A program made the position numbers and the translations under genes. From contig WKFK01000011.1 in NCBI GenBank assembly GCA_014872815.1, forward strand, positions 62,001 through 126,000: a stretch of DNA of 64,000 bases, given 5' to 3'. Below, piece by piece: positions 45,279 through 56,006 of this stretch. The stretch's first letter is position 1; every line of letters begins with the position of its first letter. This DNA is from Paracoccaceae bacterium. GTDB taxonomy: Bacteria > Pseudomonadota > Alphaproteobacteria > Rhodobacterales > Rhodobacteraceae. A model generated the notes under the pieces. The model ran no database searches. It was not told where the DNA came from and saw only the letters and a list, made by a program, of their open reading frames with translations.

Positions 45279-46667
45279 CTACCAATTGCGACGCCCGCTG
45301 ATGTGATGCAGCGTGCTTTCCTCTGCAAACGGATCAACCGGTTCAGGACGACTGAGCCGGTTGATTGTTTTTACGGCCATGAGAATACCCACTGCAGCAA
45401 ACAACGCGCCCCCGATGGCTTGCCCCATCAACACACCAGACGCGCTCCAGTAGAGGCCGCCGGCAATTACAAATGGATAGGTACCCAGAGTGTGGCGCCC
45501 CCAGTTCACGTAAGTGGAATAGATCGGGTGGCCGAGATTGTTGAAACAGGCGTTGCAGACAAAAATCACGCCATTGAAGAATTGCAGCAGCGCCAGCGGA
45601 CCACAGAACAGGTAGATCAAGGCGCGCATTTCGCCCTCCGCCTCAAACAGATCGGCAATCAGACCCCGCGCAAGAAACAGGATCAACGCTGCCAATAGTG
45701 TGTAAGCCAGCAAAAACTGTAGCCCTGCTTTTAGCGTACCCCGTACCCGATCAAACTGTGACGCTCCAAAATTCTGCCCCACGATTGGGCCTATCGCACC
45801 AGACAGTGCAAAAACAACCGCAAAAGCCACCGGCATCAACCGGCCGATAACCGCCATCGCCGCCACCGCATCAGTCCCATAGCGCGCCATTTCGCGGGTC
45901 ACGATTGCGGTGCCAACTGGCGACGCCACATTGGTCAGGATCGCCGGGCCAGCAATCGCACTGATCGCTTTGGCATCGCGTTTAAGAATTCCAACTGAAG
46001 GAACGGCAAAACCTTGGTGAATGCGTACCACACAAAGTAGCGCATAAGCACACATCACCAGGCGGGCAATGACAGAGGCATAGGCCGCGCCATCCAACCC
46101 CAATCCAAAACCAAAGATCAACAGAGGATCCAAGGCCGCATTCATGGCCCCGCCCAAAACCGTGCCCATCATCGACCGCCGGGCATCGCCATAGGCTCTG
46201 AGCACGGCCATACTCACCATTGCCAGTGACATCACCGGCATGGTTGGCATCACAATGCCAACATACCTTTTCGCCAAGGCTAGAGTGTCTCCTTCGGCAC
46301 CCAACCATGTAAAGATCGGATCAAGGTACAGAAAGACAACTGCAGGTATCATAAGGCCTGTCAGAACGCCGAGAAGCGCCACCGAGGTGGCATATTCCCT
46401 AGCTGTGTCCATTTTGTCTGCGCCAATGGACCGCGCAACCAAAGACCCCGCAGAAATCGACAAACCGATGTTAATGGCGTTGGTGAAAAACAGCAGAGCA
46501 CCAGCGTAGCCTACTGCCGCTGCCAACGCCTTGTTGCTCAACATCGAGATGAAAATCATATCGACAAAGTCGACCGCAAATATGGCCATCAGGCCAACTG
46601 AGGAGGTCAACGACATGACCGCCACATGACGCATCAGCACCCCCTGTAAAAACACCGCTTTGGCCAT
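45279..46667 (-). CDS. MATE-family efflux transporter
   Basis: 462 aa from the ATG at 46667 (MAKAVFLQGVLMRHVAVMSL), GGGGA upstream; a frame to 46748 would add non-membrane sequence. About 12 membrane segments, split as two six-helix halves, fit MATE. The first half contains FVDMIFISMLSNKALAAAVG; the second begins near GPAILTNVASPVGTAIVTRE with GAIGPIVGQNFGA. Likely Na+ or H+ coupled export of cationic compounds; the neighbour is a sodium-pump operon, but transcription is separate and the link is speculative. Confidence 0.88.
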   Translation of the reverse strand: MAKAVFLQGVLMRHVAVMSLTSSVGLMAIFAVDFVDMIFISMLSNKALAAAVGYAGALLFFTNAINIGLSISAGSLVARSIGADKMDTAREYATSVALLGVLTGLMIPAVVFLYLDPIFTWLGAEGDTLALAKRYVGIVMPTMPVMSLAMVSMAVLRAYGDARRSMMGTVLGGAMNAALDPLLIFGFGLGLDGAAYASVIARLVMCAYALLCVVRIHQGFAVPSVGILKRDAKAISAIAGPAILTNVASPVGTAIVTREMARYGTDAVAAMAVIGRLMPVAFAVVFALSGAIGPIVGQNFGASQFDRVRGTLKAGLQFLLAYTLLAALILFLARGLIADLFEAEGEMRALIYLFCGPLALLQFFNGVIFVCNACFNNLGHPIYSTYVNWGRHTLGTYPFVIAGGLYWSASGVLMGQAIGGALFAAVGILMAVKTINRLSRPEPVDPFAEESTLHHISGRRNW

Positions 46668-46756
46668 TGTATCCCCTGTTCGCTCTTTGGGTCTGCACAG
46701 ACGGGCACCCTGCCACCGCCCACTCCGGAGGCCAACCCGCTTATACACCTCACCAA

Positions 46757-46786
46757 AAGAAAACGCCGCTCCGAAGAGCGGCGTTT
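46757..46786 (-). terminator. Terminator of the nqr operon
   Basis: The perfect 10-bp stem AAACGCCGCT/AGCGGCGTTT with loop CCGAAG is followed on the minus strand by TTTTCTTTT. It lies 19 bases after the nqrF stop. Confidence 0.92.
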
Positions 46787-46804
46787 CAGTTATCTGCTTT
46801 GGGT

Positions 46805-48028
46805 TTACCCGCCAAAGTCATCCAGCATGATGTCTTCACGGTCTACACCCAGATCAAGCAACATGTTGATGACGGATTGGTTCATGATGGGCGGACCACA
46901 CATGTAGAATTCACAATCTTCTGGTGCTGGGTGGTTCTTGAGATATTCTTCAAACAGAACGTTGTGGATGAAGCCAGTGTAGCCTTTCCAATCGTCCTCC
47001 GGCAGAGCGTCAGAGAGCGCCACGTGCCATTCGAAGTTGTCAAACTCTTCCGCCAGACCGTCGAAGTCCTCAACAAAGAACATCTCGCGCTTAGAGCGTG
47101 CGCCGTACCAGAAAGTGATCTTACGATCGCGGTTTTCCAGACGCTTCAACTGGTCAAAGATGTGAGACCGCATCGGCGCCATACCGGCACCACCACCGAT
47201 GAAGACCATCTCCTTGTTGGTGTCGCGGGCAAAGAATTCACCAAACGGACCTGAGATCGTGACCTTGTCACCGGGCTTCAGGTTGAAGATGTAGGACGAC
47301 ATCTGACCGGGCGGGATGCCTTGGCTGCCCGGAGGTGGCGAGGCCACACGCACGTTCAGCATGATCAGGCCTTTTTCATCCGGATAGTTTGCCATCGAAT
47401 ACGCACGTTCAATTGGCTCGCTTACCGTGGACTCATACTGCCACAGGTTAAACTTGTCCCAATCTTCGTGATACTCTTCCTCGATTGCGAAGTCCTTATA
47501 GGACAGCTTGTGCGCAGGTGCCTCGATCTGGATATAACCACCAGCGCGGAAGTTCACATCCTCACCTTCCGGCAACTCCAGCACCAAGTTCTTGATAAAG
47601 GTTGCGACGTTTTCGTTGGAGCGTACGGTACACTCCCACTTTTTCACGCCGAAGACCTCTTCAGGCACCTCGATGTCCATGTCCTGCTTCACCGCCACCT
47701 GACAAGACAGGCGGTCACCGCAAGCTGCTTCACGCTTGGTGATGTGGCTTTCCTCAGTTGGGAGGATAGACCCACCACCAGAATGCACCCGCACCTTACA
47801 CTGCGCACAGGTACCCCCGCCGCCACAGGCAGAAGGCACAAACAGCTTCTGCTCCGCCAAGGTTTGCAACAGCTTGCCACCAGCCGGCACAGAGATGGTC
47901 TTCTCACCGTTGATGGTGATTTCTACATTGCCGGTGCTCACCAGTTTCGAACGTGCCGCTAGGATGATTGTCACCAGCGCAAGAACGATCAGGGTGAAAA
48001 GAACAACGCCTAGAGTAAATGTTTCCAT
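46805..48028 (-). CDS. nqrF: Na+-NQR subunit F, NADH-oxidising
   Basis: 407 aa. One N-terminal membrane helix (about 5-25). A 2Fe-2S domain follows ([16 protein letters not shown] with a fourth Cys in RLSCQV). Then come the FAD domain ([20 protein letters not shown]) and NADH domain ([39 protein letters not shown]). It takes electrons from NADH at the cytosolic face. Last gene of nqrABCDEF, ended by a strong terminator. Confidence 0.97.
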   Translation of the reverse strand: METFTLGVVLFTLIVLALVTIILAARSKLVSTGNVEITINGEKTISVPAGGKLLQTLAEQKLFVPSACGGGGTCAQCKVRVHSGGGSILPTEESHITKREAACGDRLSCQVAVKQDMDIEVPEEVFGVKKWECTVRSNENVATFIKNLVLELPEGEDVNFRAGGYIQIEAPAHKLSYKDFAIEEEYHEDWDKFNLWQYESTVSEPIERAYSMANYPDEKGLIMLNVRVASPPPGSQGIPPGQMSSYIFNLKPGDKVTISGPFGEFFARDTNKEMVFIGGGAGMAPMRSHIFDQLKRLENRDRKITFWYGARSKREMFFVEDFDGLAEEFDNFEWHVALSDALPEDDWKGYTGFIHNVLFEEYLKNHPAPEDCEFYMCGPPIMNQSVINMLLDLGVDREDIMLDDFGG

Positions 48029-48041
48029 TTTCGCCTACCCC

Positions 48042-48650
48042 TTAAAGTTTCACGCCGGAGAAGGACATGAAAGCCAAAGCCATCAGACCTGCGGTGATAA
48101 AGGTGATGCCTAGGCCCTGAAGACCGTCGGGAATGTCGGAATACTTAAGCTTCTCGCGCACACCGGCCATGGCGGTGATTGCCAGCGCCCAGCCAAAGCC
48201 GGAGCTCAGGCCATAAGTCACGCTTTCCGCAATGTTGTAGTCACGTTCCACCATAAACAGAGAGCCACCCAAGATGGCGCAGTTCACGGTGATCAGCGGC
48301 AAGAACACACCCAGCGCATTGTAGAGCGGTGGGAAGAACTTATCGAGGACCATCTCGAGGATCTGCACCATCGCCGCGATCACACCGATGTAGCAAATCA
48401 AACCGAGGAAGGTGAGGTCCACGTTTGGAAAGCCCGCCCATGCCAGCGCGCCGGGCGCCAACAGATAAGTGAGGAGTAGGTTGTTGGTGGGAACTGTAAT
48501 GGCCTGTACCAGCATTACGGAGATGCCCAAGCCAAGCGCGGTCGAAATCTTCTTCGAAACGGCGATGAAAGTACACATGCCGAGGAAGAAGGAGAGCGCA
48601 AGGTTCTCAACAAAGACGGCCTTGACGGCCAGAGAGAGAAGCCCTTCCAT
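48042..48650 (-). CDS. nqrE: Na+-NQR subunit E
   Basis: 202 aa, six membrane helices. Paralogue of NqrD. Conserved Cys pairs used for the intramembrane Fe-S centre are plausible in [14 protein letters not shown] and [17 protein letters not shown]. It begins at the nqrD stop (1-base overlap) and ends 13 bases before nqrF. Confidence 0.95.
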   Translation of the reverse strand: MEGLLSLAVKAVFVENLALSFFLGMCTFIAVSKKISTALGLGISVMLVQAITVPTNNLLLTYLLAPGALAWAGFPNVDLTFLGLICYIGVIAAMVQILEMVLDKFFPPLYNALGVFLPLITVNCAILGGSLFMVERDYNIAESVTYGLSSGFGWALAITAMAGVREKLKYSDIPDGLQGLGITFITAGLMALAFMSFSGVKL

Positions 48651-49303
48651 TAGTGGCCCTCCACAACTTGAATTTTGTATTCACGTTCTTCAACCTGCTC
48701 CGGTTTCCAGGCACGCACTGCCCAGATCAGCAAACCGATGATGAAGAACGCCGAAGGAGGCAGCAGCAGCATCCCGTTGGGCACATACCAGCCACCGTTG
48801 TTCACGGTTGGCAGGATGGTGACACCGAACAGGCTACCAGCGCCAAACAGTTCACGAATGAAGCCGACAACCAACAGAAGCGCACCATAGCCTAGTCCGT
48901 TACCCACACCGTCGATGAAACTGTCAATTGGTGGGTTCTTCATGGCGAAGGCTTCCGCGCGGCCCATCACGATACAGTTGGTGATAATCAGACCCACAAA
49001 CACCGACAGTGTCTTGGACACTTCATAGGCGTAGGCCTTGAGTACCTGATCAACGATGATCACAAGCGAGGCGATGATCACCATCTGCACGATTATCCGG
49101 ATCGAGCCCGGAATCTGGTTGCGCAGCACCGAAATGAACATAGAGCTGAATCCGGTCACAGCGGTCACCGCCAACGCCATCACAAACGCCACCTGCAGCG
49201 AAGATGTCACCGCGAGTGCGGAACAAATGCCCAGCACCTGAAGCGTGATCGGGTTGTTGTCGACCAACGGGTCGATCAGAAGGTCTCTCTTGGTCTGAGC
49301 CAT
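48650..49303 (-). CDS. nqrD: Na+-NQR subunit D
   Basis: 217 aa, six membrane helices, pairing with Nqr[21 protein letters not shown] and [19 protein letters not shown] carry the conserved Cys residues of the intramembrane Fe-S site. It overlaps nqrC and nqrE each by one base, showing strict translational coupling. Confidence 0.95.
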   Translation of the reverse strand: MAQTKRDLLIDPLVDNNPITLQVLGICSALAVTSSLQVAFVMALAVTAVTGFSSMFISVLRNQIPGSIRIIVQMVIIASLVIIVDQVLKAYAYEVSKTLSVFVGLIITNCIVMGRAEAFAMKNPPIDSFIDGVGNGLGYGALLLVVGFIRELFGAGSLFGVTILPTVNNGGWYVPNGMLLLPPSAFFIIGLLIWAVRAWKPEQVEEREYKIQVVEGH

Positions 49304-50112
49304 CAGATCTCTCCTGCTTTAAGGTTTTCAAGGAATGGGCCAAACCCAGCTTCGCCCATCCAGAAGCGAACGAGGTTGTCGACACCAACAGACGTCAGGG
49401 TTGCACCAGCCAGCGCATCCACATGGTAGTCAGCACCCGCTGGTGGTACGGCTTTCGCTACTGTGATTTGCAGCATGCCGTCATCATCGGCCAACCGTTT
49501 GCCACTCCACAGGGCTTTCCAACGCGGGTTGTCGATTTCCGCGCCCAGACCAGGGGTTTCGCCGTGGTCGTAGAACTGCAGACCAAAGATGTCGTTGCCG
49601 TTCTCTTCCAGGGCGATGAAGCCGTAAAGCGTCGACCACAGACCATAGCCGTGGATCGGCAGGATCACCTTGTCGAGCGAGCCATCGTCATTGCGTAGCA
49701 GATAGACGGTCACAAACTTCGCCTGACGGCCAATGCCAGCGGGATCGTCGGAAAGTCGTGCAGACAGCTCCGGATCCGCTGCAGCCGCGCGATCATCAAA
49801 TGTCGCTGCGTCAAACTGATCAGTGAATGTTCCGGTTTCCAGTTCAAGCACATGTGGCTCAAAGACGGAGAAGCCCTCGATCACATCCATGCCATCTTCA
49901 TACAAACCTGCAACCTGTAGAACATTCGCTTGCTTGTCCTTCAGCTTGTTCTGCTCCTGCATTGGGCGCAGGGCCACGGACACAGCAGACACAATCATCG
50001 AAGCTATAAGACACAAGCTTACGGCGATGAAGACCGTCTTGCCAACGCTGTCAGGCGGTGCCGCCATAAAGCGGGCAATGGGCCCTTTGTTTTGGTTGGA
50101 AGCGTCAGACAT
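49303..50112 (-). CDS. nqrC: Na+-NQR subunit C
   Basis: 269 aa. One N-terminal membrane helix (about 26-48); the rest is periplasmic. FMN is attached through phosphoester to Thr in the flavin-transfer motif, here [17 protein letters not shown] instead of the common SGAT. The attachment is made by ApbE, encoded divergently at 52877. Overlaps nqrB by eight bases. Confidence 0.95.
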   Translation of the reverse strand: MSDASNQNKGPIARFMAAPPDSVGKTVFIAVSLCLIASMIVSAVSVALRPMQEQNKLKDKQANVLQVAGLYEDGMDVIEGFSVFEPHVLELETGTFTDQFDAATFDDRAAAADPELSARLSDDPAGIGRQAKFVTVYLLRNDDGSLDKVILPIHGYGLWSTLYGFIALEENGNDIFGLQFYDHGETPGLGAEIDNPRWKALWSGKRLADDDGMLQITVAKAVPPAGADYHVDALAGATLTSVGVDNLVRFWMGEAGFGPFLENLKAGEI

Positions 50113-51304
50113 TGCGACGGGCCCTCCGTTTGATGTTTGCTTGAACGACGAAGTAGTCGATCAGCGGAGCAAAGACGTTACCGAAGAGGATTGCGAGCAT
50201 CATACCTTCCGGGAAGGCCGGGTTGATGACGCGGATCATGACAACCATGAATCCAATCAGCGCCCCGTAAATGTAGCGCCCCATATTGGTGTGGGATGCA
50301 GACACCGGCTCGGTGACCATGAACACCAAACCAAAGGCAAAACCGCCAACAACGAAGTGCCAATACCAAGGCATTGCAAACATCGGGTTCGTGTCAGAGC
50401 CAATCAGGTTCAGCAAAAGAGAGAATCCGATCATGCCGCCCATACAGCCGACAACCAGACGCCAATTGGCGATCTTGGTGATCAGCAGGAAGGCCAGACC
50501 GAGCAGACAGGCCAGTGCCGAGACTTCACCTATGGAGCCTTGCACGGTTCCGATGAACGCATCCATCCAGGTCATGCCGTAGTTTGGAAGTTCCTGATAC
50601 CCTTGGGAGGCACCTACGGACAGAGCGGTTGCGCCGGAGAACCCGTCAACGGGGGTCCAGATTGTGTCACCAGACATATCGGCCGGATAGGCAAAATACA
50701 GGAACGCGCGGCCAGTCAGCGCCGGGTTGAGGAAGTTTTTGCCGGTACCACCGAAGACTTCTTTGCCGATGACCACACCAAAGCTGATGCCCAGTGCAAC
50801 CTGCCACAGAGGTGCGGCTGGTGGCATGATCAGTGCGAACAACATGGAGGTCACAAGGAAGCCTTCGTTGACTTCGTGACCACGTACAGTCGCGAAAATC
50901 ACTTCCCAAATACCACCGACAACAAGCGTCGTTATGTAGATCGGCAAGAAGTAGAGCAAACCATGCGCAAAGTTGGCCAGCGGGTTGGAGGCATCAAAGC
51001 CAATACCCAGCGCAGAGATGATCGCCGCGCGCCAGCCACTTGGATCGATTGTCGCATAGGCCGAGTTGACCTGAAGACCAACGTTATAAAGTCCCATGAT
51101 GATACAGGGGATCGTCGCGATCACCACATAGGTCATGATCCGCTTCATATCGACATAGGAACGCGCATGTGGCGCGGCCTTGGTCACGGTCTTGGGTGTA
51201 TAGATAAAGCTCTCGACCATCTCATAGATCGGGAACAGTTTTTCGTATTTGCCACCTTTTACAAAATTCGGCTCAATACGATCAAAGAAGTTGCGCAACC
51301 CCAT
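50105..51304 (-). CDS. nqrB: Na+-NQR subunit B
   Basis: 399 aa, about ten membrane helices; the main Na+ path in the complex. The FMN-attachment motif is [13 protein letters not shown] (Thr of SGAT). The N-terminus ([20 protein letters not shown]) matches the family and is tied to riboflavin and quinone sites. Begins two bases after the nqrA stop. Confidence 0.96.
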   Translation of the reverse strand: MGLRNFFDRIEPNFVKGGKYEKLFPIYEMVESFIYTPKTVTKAAPHARSYVDMKRIMTYVVIATIPCIIMGLYNVGLQVNSAYATIDPSGWRAAIISALGIGFDASNPLANFAHGLLYFLPIYITTLVVGGIWEVIFATVRGHEVNEGFLVTSMLFALIMPPAAPLWQVALGISFGVVIGKEVFGGTGKNFLNPALTGRAFLYFAYPADMSGDTIWTPVDGFSGATALSVGASQGYQELPNYGMTWMDAFIGTVQGSIGEVSALACLLGLAFLLITKIANWRLVVGCMGGMIGFSLLLNLIGSDTNPMFAMPWYWHFVVGGFAFGLVFMVTEPVSASHTNMGRYIYGALIGFMVVMIRVINPAFPEGMMLAILFGNVFAPLIDYFVVQANIKRRARRNV

Positions 51305-51306
51305 GG

Positions 51307-52656
51307 TTAGCCCTCCCTCTCAATCTTGATTAGGCTATCGCGGAGTGCTTCGCCGTATTCGTATTTAGCAGGACAAGCAAAGCCCACGAGACCGAGGTCT
51401 TCCTCATCCAGCTCAAGCGCGCCGAGCTTTTGCGCTTCGTCGGTATCCATCACCAACAGAGCACGCAGCAGCTGCGTTGGCAGGAAATCCTGCGGCATCA
51501 GCTCTTCAAAGGTGCCCAGAGGCACCATGGCCCGGCGACCACCATTCAGGTTGGAACTCAACGGGTATAGCTTTTTAGAGAACGCAGAGCCCAGTACCGG
51601 CAGAAAGCTGTACTTGGATGGCATAGGACGTATCCAGCCCATCGGAATCTGCTTGTGATCCTCTTCCATGACAGTGACCTGACGGGCATAGCGTCCTAGG
51701 AACGTCACAACGTCTTCACCTGCCTGACCGCTCAGTACCGATCCGGACACCAGTCGCACCGGAAGGTCAGAGGAAACTTCGCCTTTGGTGAGTTCCTTTA
51801 GAGAAGCCCCCTCAATTGTGCGAACCAGACGCGGTTTGTCACAAAGCGGACCACTGAGTGCAATCACGCGGCTGCCGTCAATCTTGCCGGTTTCCAGTAA
51901 GCGACCGATTGCAATCACATCATGATAACCAATCGTCCAAACAGTTTTGGATGCGGACGGCGGCTCGAGGAAGTGCATATGCGTGCCAGCGAGGCCAGCA
52001 GGGTGCGGACCAGAGAATGTCGCGACAGTCACACCTTCAGCGCTTGGCACATTCGCCCCCTGGGCGTGGCACAGATATGTCACTCCGTCAGTCAACTTGG
52101 TGATTGCAGCAAGCCCTTGGGCAAACGCGTCACCCGCATCAGCGATAACGACTGCCGGATCTCCAGCCAATGGCTCGGTGTCCATGGCGTTGACATAGAT
52201 CGCTGCCGGAGAGTCGTCTGGCGTCGGCACTTTAGAGTAAGGCCGCGTGCGGAAAGAAGTCCACAATCCTGCCGCGCAGAGACGCTCAATCAATCCATCT
52301 CTGGTGCTCGCATCACCAACCGACGAGAAGTCTTTTGGTTCCGCTGCCGCGGCATCCACTTCAATTTCCACACTGAGCAGCACGCGCCGTGCGCCACGGT
52401 TGATCGCTTTGACACGTCCAGACACAGGAGAAATGATTTTCACGTCCATCGTGTCTTTATGTGCCAGAAGTGGATCACCTGCGGCCACAACATCTCCTTC
52501 TGCTACGGAGATACGCGGCTTCAATCCTATATAGTCGCCTCCCAACACGGCCACGGTTTTCACCGGGGCAGCGTCGTGAATCTCTCCCGAAGCCGGCGCG
52601 CCGGTGATCGGAAGATTCAGGCCTTTTTTGAGCGCAAAATGCTGCACGTCAATCAC
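51307..52656 (-). CDS. nqrA: Na+-NQR subunit A
   Basis: 449 aa from a GTG at 52656; no in-frame ATG is nearby. It is the peripheral subunit linked to quinone binding. Family segments are [40 protein letters not shown] and [20 protein letters not shown], and near the end [19 protein letters not shown]. First gene of nqrABCDEF. Confidence 0.95.
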   Translation of the reverse strand: MIDVQHFALKKGLNLPITGAPASGEIHDAAPVKTVAVLGGDYIGLKPRISVAEGDVVAAGDPLLAHKDTMDVKIISPVSGRVKAINRGARRVLLSVEIEVDAAAAEPKDFSSVGDASTRDGLIERLCAAGLWTSFRTRPYSKVPTPDDSPAAIYVNAMDTEPLAGDPAVVIADAGDAFAQGLAAITKLTDGVTYLCHAQGANVPSAEGVTVATFSGPHPAGLAGTHMHFLEPPSASKTVWTIGYHDVIAIGRLLETGKIDGSRVIALSGPLCDKPRLVRTIEGASLKELTKGEVSSDLPVRLVSGSVLSGQAGEDVVTFLGRYARQVTVMEEDHKQIPMGWIRPMPSKYSFLPVLGSAFSKKLYPLSSNLNGGRRAMVPLGTFEELMPQDFLPTQLLRALLVMDTDEAQKLGALELDEEDLGLVGFACPAKYEYGEALRDSLIKIEREG

Positions 52657-52876
52657 ATCCCGTCGTTTCTGGTTCGTCTTCGATTTTTTCTGATCTGTCG
52701 CGCACGCCTATACGCGTTCCGCGCGCGCACAACCAGCCCTTAAACTGGCACTTTTCTATTGTTTCTCCGATTTGAGAGCAATAAATAACGTCAGCGATGG
52801 CACGCCCCCCACCTCGGCTCGGTCTTCTAGGGCCTAAACAGCTTCAACTCGAGCTTCTCACCGAGACTTTCAGTAC
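52657..52876. promoter_or_regulatory. Divergent promoter region nqrA / apbE
   Basis: 220 bases that must hold both promoters. I do not see a clear operator or FNR/ArcA-like box. The shared region would allow co-regulation of the pump and its maturation genes. Confidence 0.4.
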
Positions 52877-53902
52877 ATGACGCATCTTTCGCGACGCAGT
52901 TTTATTTTTATGTCTCTCGCGCTGGCCGCTTGCAAGCGCGGTGCAGCGGATCTGTTGATCAGCGGACAGACGATGGGAACTACATATACTGTTGTTGCCG
53001 TTGAGCCGCAGGGCGGCCTGAACAAAAACGACCTTCAAACTGCAATAGATGCGGCTTTGCAGGATGTCGATCGGAAGATGTCGAACTGGAACCCGTCTTC
53101 GGAGATTTCCCGGATCAATGCGCTCAAGGCCAACACGCCATTCTCATTGAGCACAGACATGCTCGCGCTTCTGCAGGCTGCTCAAGCCGTGCATGAAACC
53201 AGCGACAAGCAGTTTGACCTCACCCTTGGCCCTTTGATTGATCTCTGGGGATTTGGCGCGCAAAAGCCAACCAGACGCGTCCCGGACGACTCCGCTGTTA
53301 CGACCGAGATGAAAACTGTGGGCCAGTCAGACGCGCTCACGCTAGAAGGAACCACGCTTATAAAATCTCACGATGGCACACAGATGTATCTCTCGGCCAT
53401 AGGCAAGGGGTTTGGCGTCGATCGCCTAGGAGACACGATTAGAAGCTTTGGCGTCACTGACTTCATGGTGGAGATTGGCGGTGATATCATTGCGTCCGGC
53501 AAGAATGCCGAAGGCATGCCGTGGCAAATCGCCATTGAAACGCCTGACGCACTTCAGCGAAGCTTTCTTAAAGTTCTGGGCGTGTCCGACCGAGGTATGG
53601 CTACGTCCGGCGACTATCGAAACTACTTCGAACAAGACGGCACCCGCTACAGCCACATTCTCAATGCGACGACCGGCCGCCCCGTGACCCACGCCACAGC
53701 CTCTGTAACAGTTTTAACCGAAAACGCCATGCTCGCGGATGCCTGGGCCACGGCCCTTCTGGTGGTTGGGCGCGAGCGCGGCATGGAAATTGCAGAGCGA
53801 CAAAATCTCGCGGCCTTGTTTATCGACCGTGAAGTCACATCTGGTAAGATGCGCTTCAAAACCTACGCCACCGATCAATTCGACAGCATTCAACACAGCT
53901 AA
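52877..53902 (+). CDS. apbE: FAD:protein FMN transferase ApbE
   Basis: 341 aa. The N-terminus has a twin-arginine-like start (SRRSFIFMSL) and lipobox LALAAC (Cys19), so it should be an envelope lipoprotein. The fold markers are GQTMGTTYTVVA, LSAIGKGFGVDRL, MVEIGGDIIASGKN, and SHILNATTGRPVTHATASVT with the metal-binding region. It attaches FMN to Thr of NqrB and NqrC. Placed divergently from nqrA and followed by nqrM, it forms a maturation pair. Confidence 0.94.
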   Translation: MTHLSRRSFIFMSLALAACKRGAADLLISGQTMGTTYTVVAVEPQGGLNKNDLQTAIDAALQDVDRKMSNWNPSSEISRINALKANTPFSLSTDMLALLQAAQAVHETSDKQFDLTLGPLIDLWGFGAQKPTRRVPDDSAVTTEMKTVGQSDALTLEGTTLIKSHDGTQMYLSAIGKGFGVDRLGDTIRSFGVTDFMVEIGGDIIASGKNAEGMPWQIAIETPDALQRSFLKVLGVSDRGMATSGDYRNYFEQDGTRYSHILNATTGRPVTHATASVTVLTENAMLADAWATALLVVGRERGMEIAERQNLAALFIDREVTSGKMRFKTYATDQFDSIQHS

Positions 53903-53924
53903 CTTCTTCAAAGGACCCCAAGCG

Positions 53925-54167
53925 ATGGAAACCTTTATGCTCACTTTTGTATTGTTGCTTCTGGTAACGCTTGGGATGGCGGTTGGCGTGATGTTTCGCG
54001 GACGCACGATCAAAGGATCCTGCGGCGGCTTGAATGCCATCAGTGGCGCAGACAAATGTGTGGTGTGCAGCAAAGATATCGATCCAGACAGCCCCTTGCG
54101 TGAGCGCCTGCAATGCCCACGTGCCAGAAAGATGCTGGAACAGATGCAGGAGGAAGACTGCGTCTAG
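53925..54167 (+). CDS. nqrM: Na+-NQR maturation protein NqrM
   Basis: 80 aa from the ATG at 53925. One N-terminal membrane helix (about 4-23) is followed by a Cys-rich tail: SCGGL, DKCVVCSKD, LQCPRAR, EEDCV. NqrM is known to deliver iron to the membrane-embedded Fe-S site of NqrD/E. It starts 22 bases after apbE. Confidence 0.93.
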   Translation: METFMLTFVLLLLVTLGMAVGVMFRGRTIKGSCGGLNAISGADKCVVCSKDIDPDSPLRERLQCPRARKMLEQMQEEDCV

Positions 54168-54192
54168 CGTCCGACGTAAGGGCAAGTTCAGA

Positions 54193-54217
54193 AGGCGTCT
54201 CTTTTGAGGCGCCTTTT
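54193..54217 (+). terminator. Terminator of apbE-nqrM
   Basis: AGGCGTCTC (54193-54201), loop TTTT, GAGGCGCCT (54206-54214), then TTT. One wobble pair. The core is like that of the terminator at 5672. Confidence 0.9.
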
Positions 54218-54414
54218 TAATGAGCGGTGATCGGCAACACCCCAACGGTCAACAAACAAACAGCCGCTGTGAGACCAAACAACCAAAGCTGCCAACGCGG
54301 CCCCTCCTCTTTCCACACACGACGATAGCGGTGCCCCGCAAGACAAGCCATGACAAAGAGCAAAGTGGCAAGCCACGGCGAAAGCACGACGTCAGGCAAA
54401 AGAAAATTCCCCAA
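54217..54414 (-). CDS. Possible small membrane protein
   Basis: Up to 65 aa. Two hydrophobic stretches (about 10-27 and 43-62) are separated by a basic loop (HRYRRVWKEEGPRW), a pattern unlikely by chance. The 5' end is not settled: 54414 is TTG, another TTG lies a few codons in, and no strong ribosome site is seen. No family recognised. It is convergent with nqrM and divergent from the CBS gene. Confidence 0.45.
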   Translation of the reverse strand: MGNFLLPDVVLSPWLATLLFVMACLAGHRYRRVWKEEGPRWQLWLFGLTAAVCLLTVGVLPITAH

Positions 54415-54478
54415 AAGCAGATTCTGCAGTTAGGCTGGAGACATAAGGCCAGAGAATTTTCTATGCAAGGAGCACCAA

Positions 54479-55000
54479 ATGCCCAGTTCCTACCAAGCCC
54501 CAAACCGCAAAACGGAGGGGAAGACCAGAACCATGAGCCAATCAACGGATACCAACACATCCTCTGATGTGGCCACCGTGCAAAAGGTGCTGGATCAGAA
54601 AGGTGGCAACGTCTTTTCGATTCGTCCGCAAGACACGCTTGGGGATGCCGTCCAGGTCCTAAAGGAACGTGGCATTGGCGCCCTCTTAGTGACCGACGCC
54701 AATGGCGCTTTGCAAGGTATCCTGTCCGAACGCGACATCGTTCGCAAATTGGCAGAAACACCCGGACAAACCCTGCCTCAGCAGGTGTCGGACGTGATGA
54801 CCACCAAAGTGCAGACCTGCACACCCGACGAGCCAATGGTGTCTGTACTGCGCCGTATGACGGAGGGCCGCTTCCGCCATATGCCCATAGCTGACGATAC
54901 AGGTCTGATCGGTATGGTCACGATTGGAGATTTGGTGAATTACCGCCTCACGGAATTGGAACATGAAGCCTTGCAGCTGAAGCAGCTGATTGTCGGCTAA
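54479..55000 (+). CDS. CBS-domain pair protein
   Basis: 173 aa from the ATG at 54479 (AGGAG six bases upstream); an ATG at 54533 with GGGGAAG gives 155 aa, closer to the usual size. Two CBS motifs are seen: FSIRPQDTLGDAVQVLKERG with GILSERDIVRKL, and VQTCTPDEPMVSVLRRMTEG with GMVTIGDLVNYRL. Such stand-alone pairs bind adenosine nucleotides and sense energy state. Target unknown. It ends with a strong terminator. Confidence 0.88.
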   Translation: MPSSYQAPNRKTEGKTRTMSQSTDTNTSSDVATVQKVLDQKGGNVFSIRPQDTLGDAVQVLKERGIGALLVTDANGALQGILSERDIVRKLAETPGQTLPQQVSDVMTTKVQTCTPDEPMVSVLRRMTEGRFRHMPIADDTGLIGMVTIGDLVNYRLTELEHEALQLKQLIVG

Positions 55001-55021
55001 AGACATAGCCTAAAAACAACC

Positions 55022-55046
55022 AAAGGGCCGAGAAGTCGGCCCTTTT
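55022..55046 (+). terminator. Terminator of the CBS gene
   Basis: AAAGGGCCGA (55022-55031), loop GAAG, TCGGCCCTTT (55036-55045), with one further T. Confidence 0.9.
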
Positions 55047-55068
55047 GGAGCAAATCACTTTAGAGATT

Positions 55069-55155
55069 TGGTGCGGTCGAGAAGACTCGAACTTCCACTC
55101 CGGTTAAGGAACAGCGACCTCAACGCTGCGCGTCTACCAATTCCGCCACGACCGC
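55069..55155 (-). tRNA. tRNA-Leu(GAG)
   Basis: 87 bases including encoded CCA. The acceptor stem GCGGTCG/CGACCGC, discriminator A, D-loop (TGGTAGAC), long variable arm, and T-arm (GTTCGAGTC) are present. The anticodon stem is CAGCG/CGCTG with loop TTGAGGT, so the anticodon is GAG, reading CUC and CUU. Confidence 0.96.
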
Positions 55156-55355
55156 ACTTGCCCTGGTGGGTGTGGGGCTAATACCGCTGCTGCTTGGGGA
55201 TGTGAAGCGAAAAGTGACGGTTGTGGAGATTTTTTCATCAACGCTCTATCAGCGACAAAATGCAGCCAAAACCGAGCAAACCGCAGTAGAAAGATTGCAC
55301 CCACGGCGAGACGCGCTTAGGTCACGAAAGACCCGAAAGCGAGACGAGGCTCAAA

Positions 55356-56006
55356 ATGGTGGAATGGATTCAATCCGACAAGCTGATCAACTATGACGAC
55401 GCCCTCACGTTTATGGAAGCGCGCGCAGAAGCCATTGCCAAGGGCGAGGCTGAAGAATGCATTTGGCTGTTGGAGCACCCTCCCCTATATACCGCTGGTA
55501 CCTCAGCCAAACTGGAAGACCTGTCTGACCCCGACAGGTTCCCTGTCTTTGAGGCGAAGCGCGGCGGACAGTATACCTATCATGGCCCTGGTCAACGTGT
55601 TGTCTATGTCATGCTGGACCTCAACAAGCGCGGCAAAGACATTCGGGCGTTTGTCAAAAATCTGGAGGCCTGGGTTATCGCAACCTTGGCGGAGTTCGGC
55701 CTCACAGGCGAGATTCGCGAAGGGCGCGTGGGAGTGTGGATTGTACGAGATGACAAACCCTTGGAAATCAATGGAGAGAAGGCGGAGGACAAGATCGCTG
55801 CGATTGGAATACGGCTCAAAAAATGGGTTAGCTTTCACGGTATTTCGATCAACGTAGAGCCTGATCTGAGCCACTTCGAAGGTATTGTGCCCTGCGGGAT
55901 CACGGAACATGGCGTGACATCCTTGGTCGATCTCGGCCTACCGGTCACAATGGACGACGTCGACGTCGCACTAAAAAAACACTTCGAAGATACTTTCGGC
56001 GACTAA
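55356..56006 (+). CDS. lipB: Lipoyl (octanoyl) transferase LipB
   Basis: 216 aa. LipB moves octanoyl from acyl carrier protein to lipoyl domains of pyruvate dehydrogenase and related complexes. Motifs are [41 protein letters not shown] (catalytic Lys), and [15 protein letters not shown] (catalytic Cys). Alone on its strand between the tRNA and the next gene. Confidence 0.96.
   Translation: MVEWIQSDKLINYDDALTFMEARAEAIAKGEAEECIWLLEHPPLYTAGTSAKLEDLSDPDRFPVFEAKRGGQYTYHGPGQRVVYVMLDLNKRGKDIRAFVKNLEAWVIATLAEFGLTGEIREGRVGVWIVRDDKPLEINGEKAEDKIAAIGIRLKKWVSFHGISINVEPDLSHFEGIVPCGITEHGVTSLVDLGLPVTMDDVDVALKKHFEDTFGD

Noticed and set aside
49823-51310. 495-codon plus-strand frame
   Set aside because: Antisense shadow of nqrB and nqrC, His/Arg/Asp-rich with no domain.
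52799-52815. TGGCACG in the nqrA/apbE gap as a sigma54 -24 element
   Set aside because: No GC-containing -12 element (TTGC) follows at the right distance.
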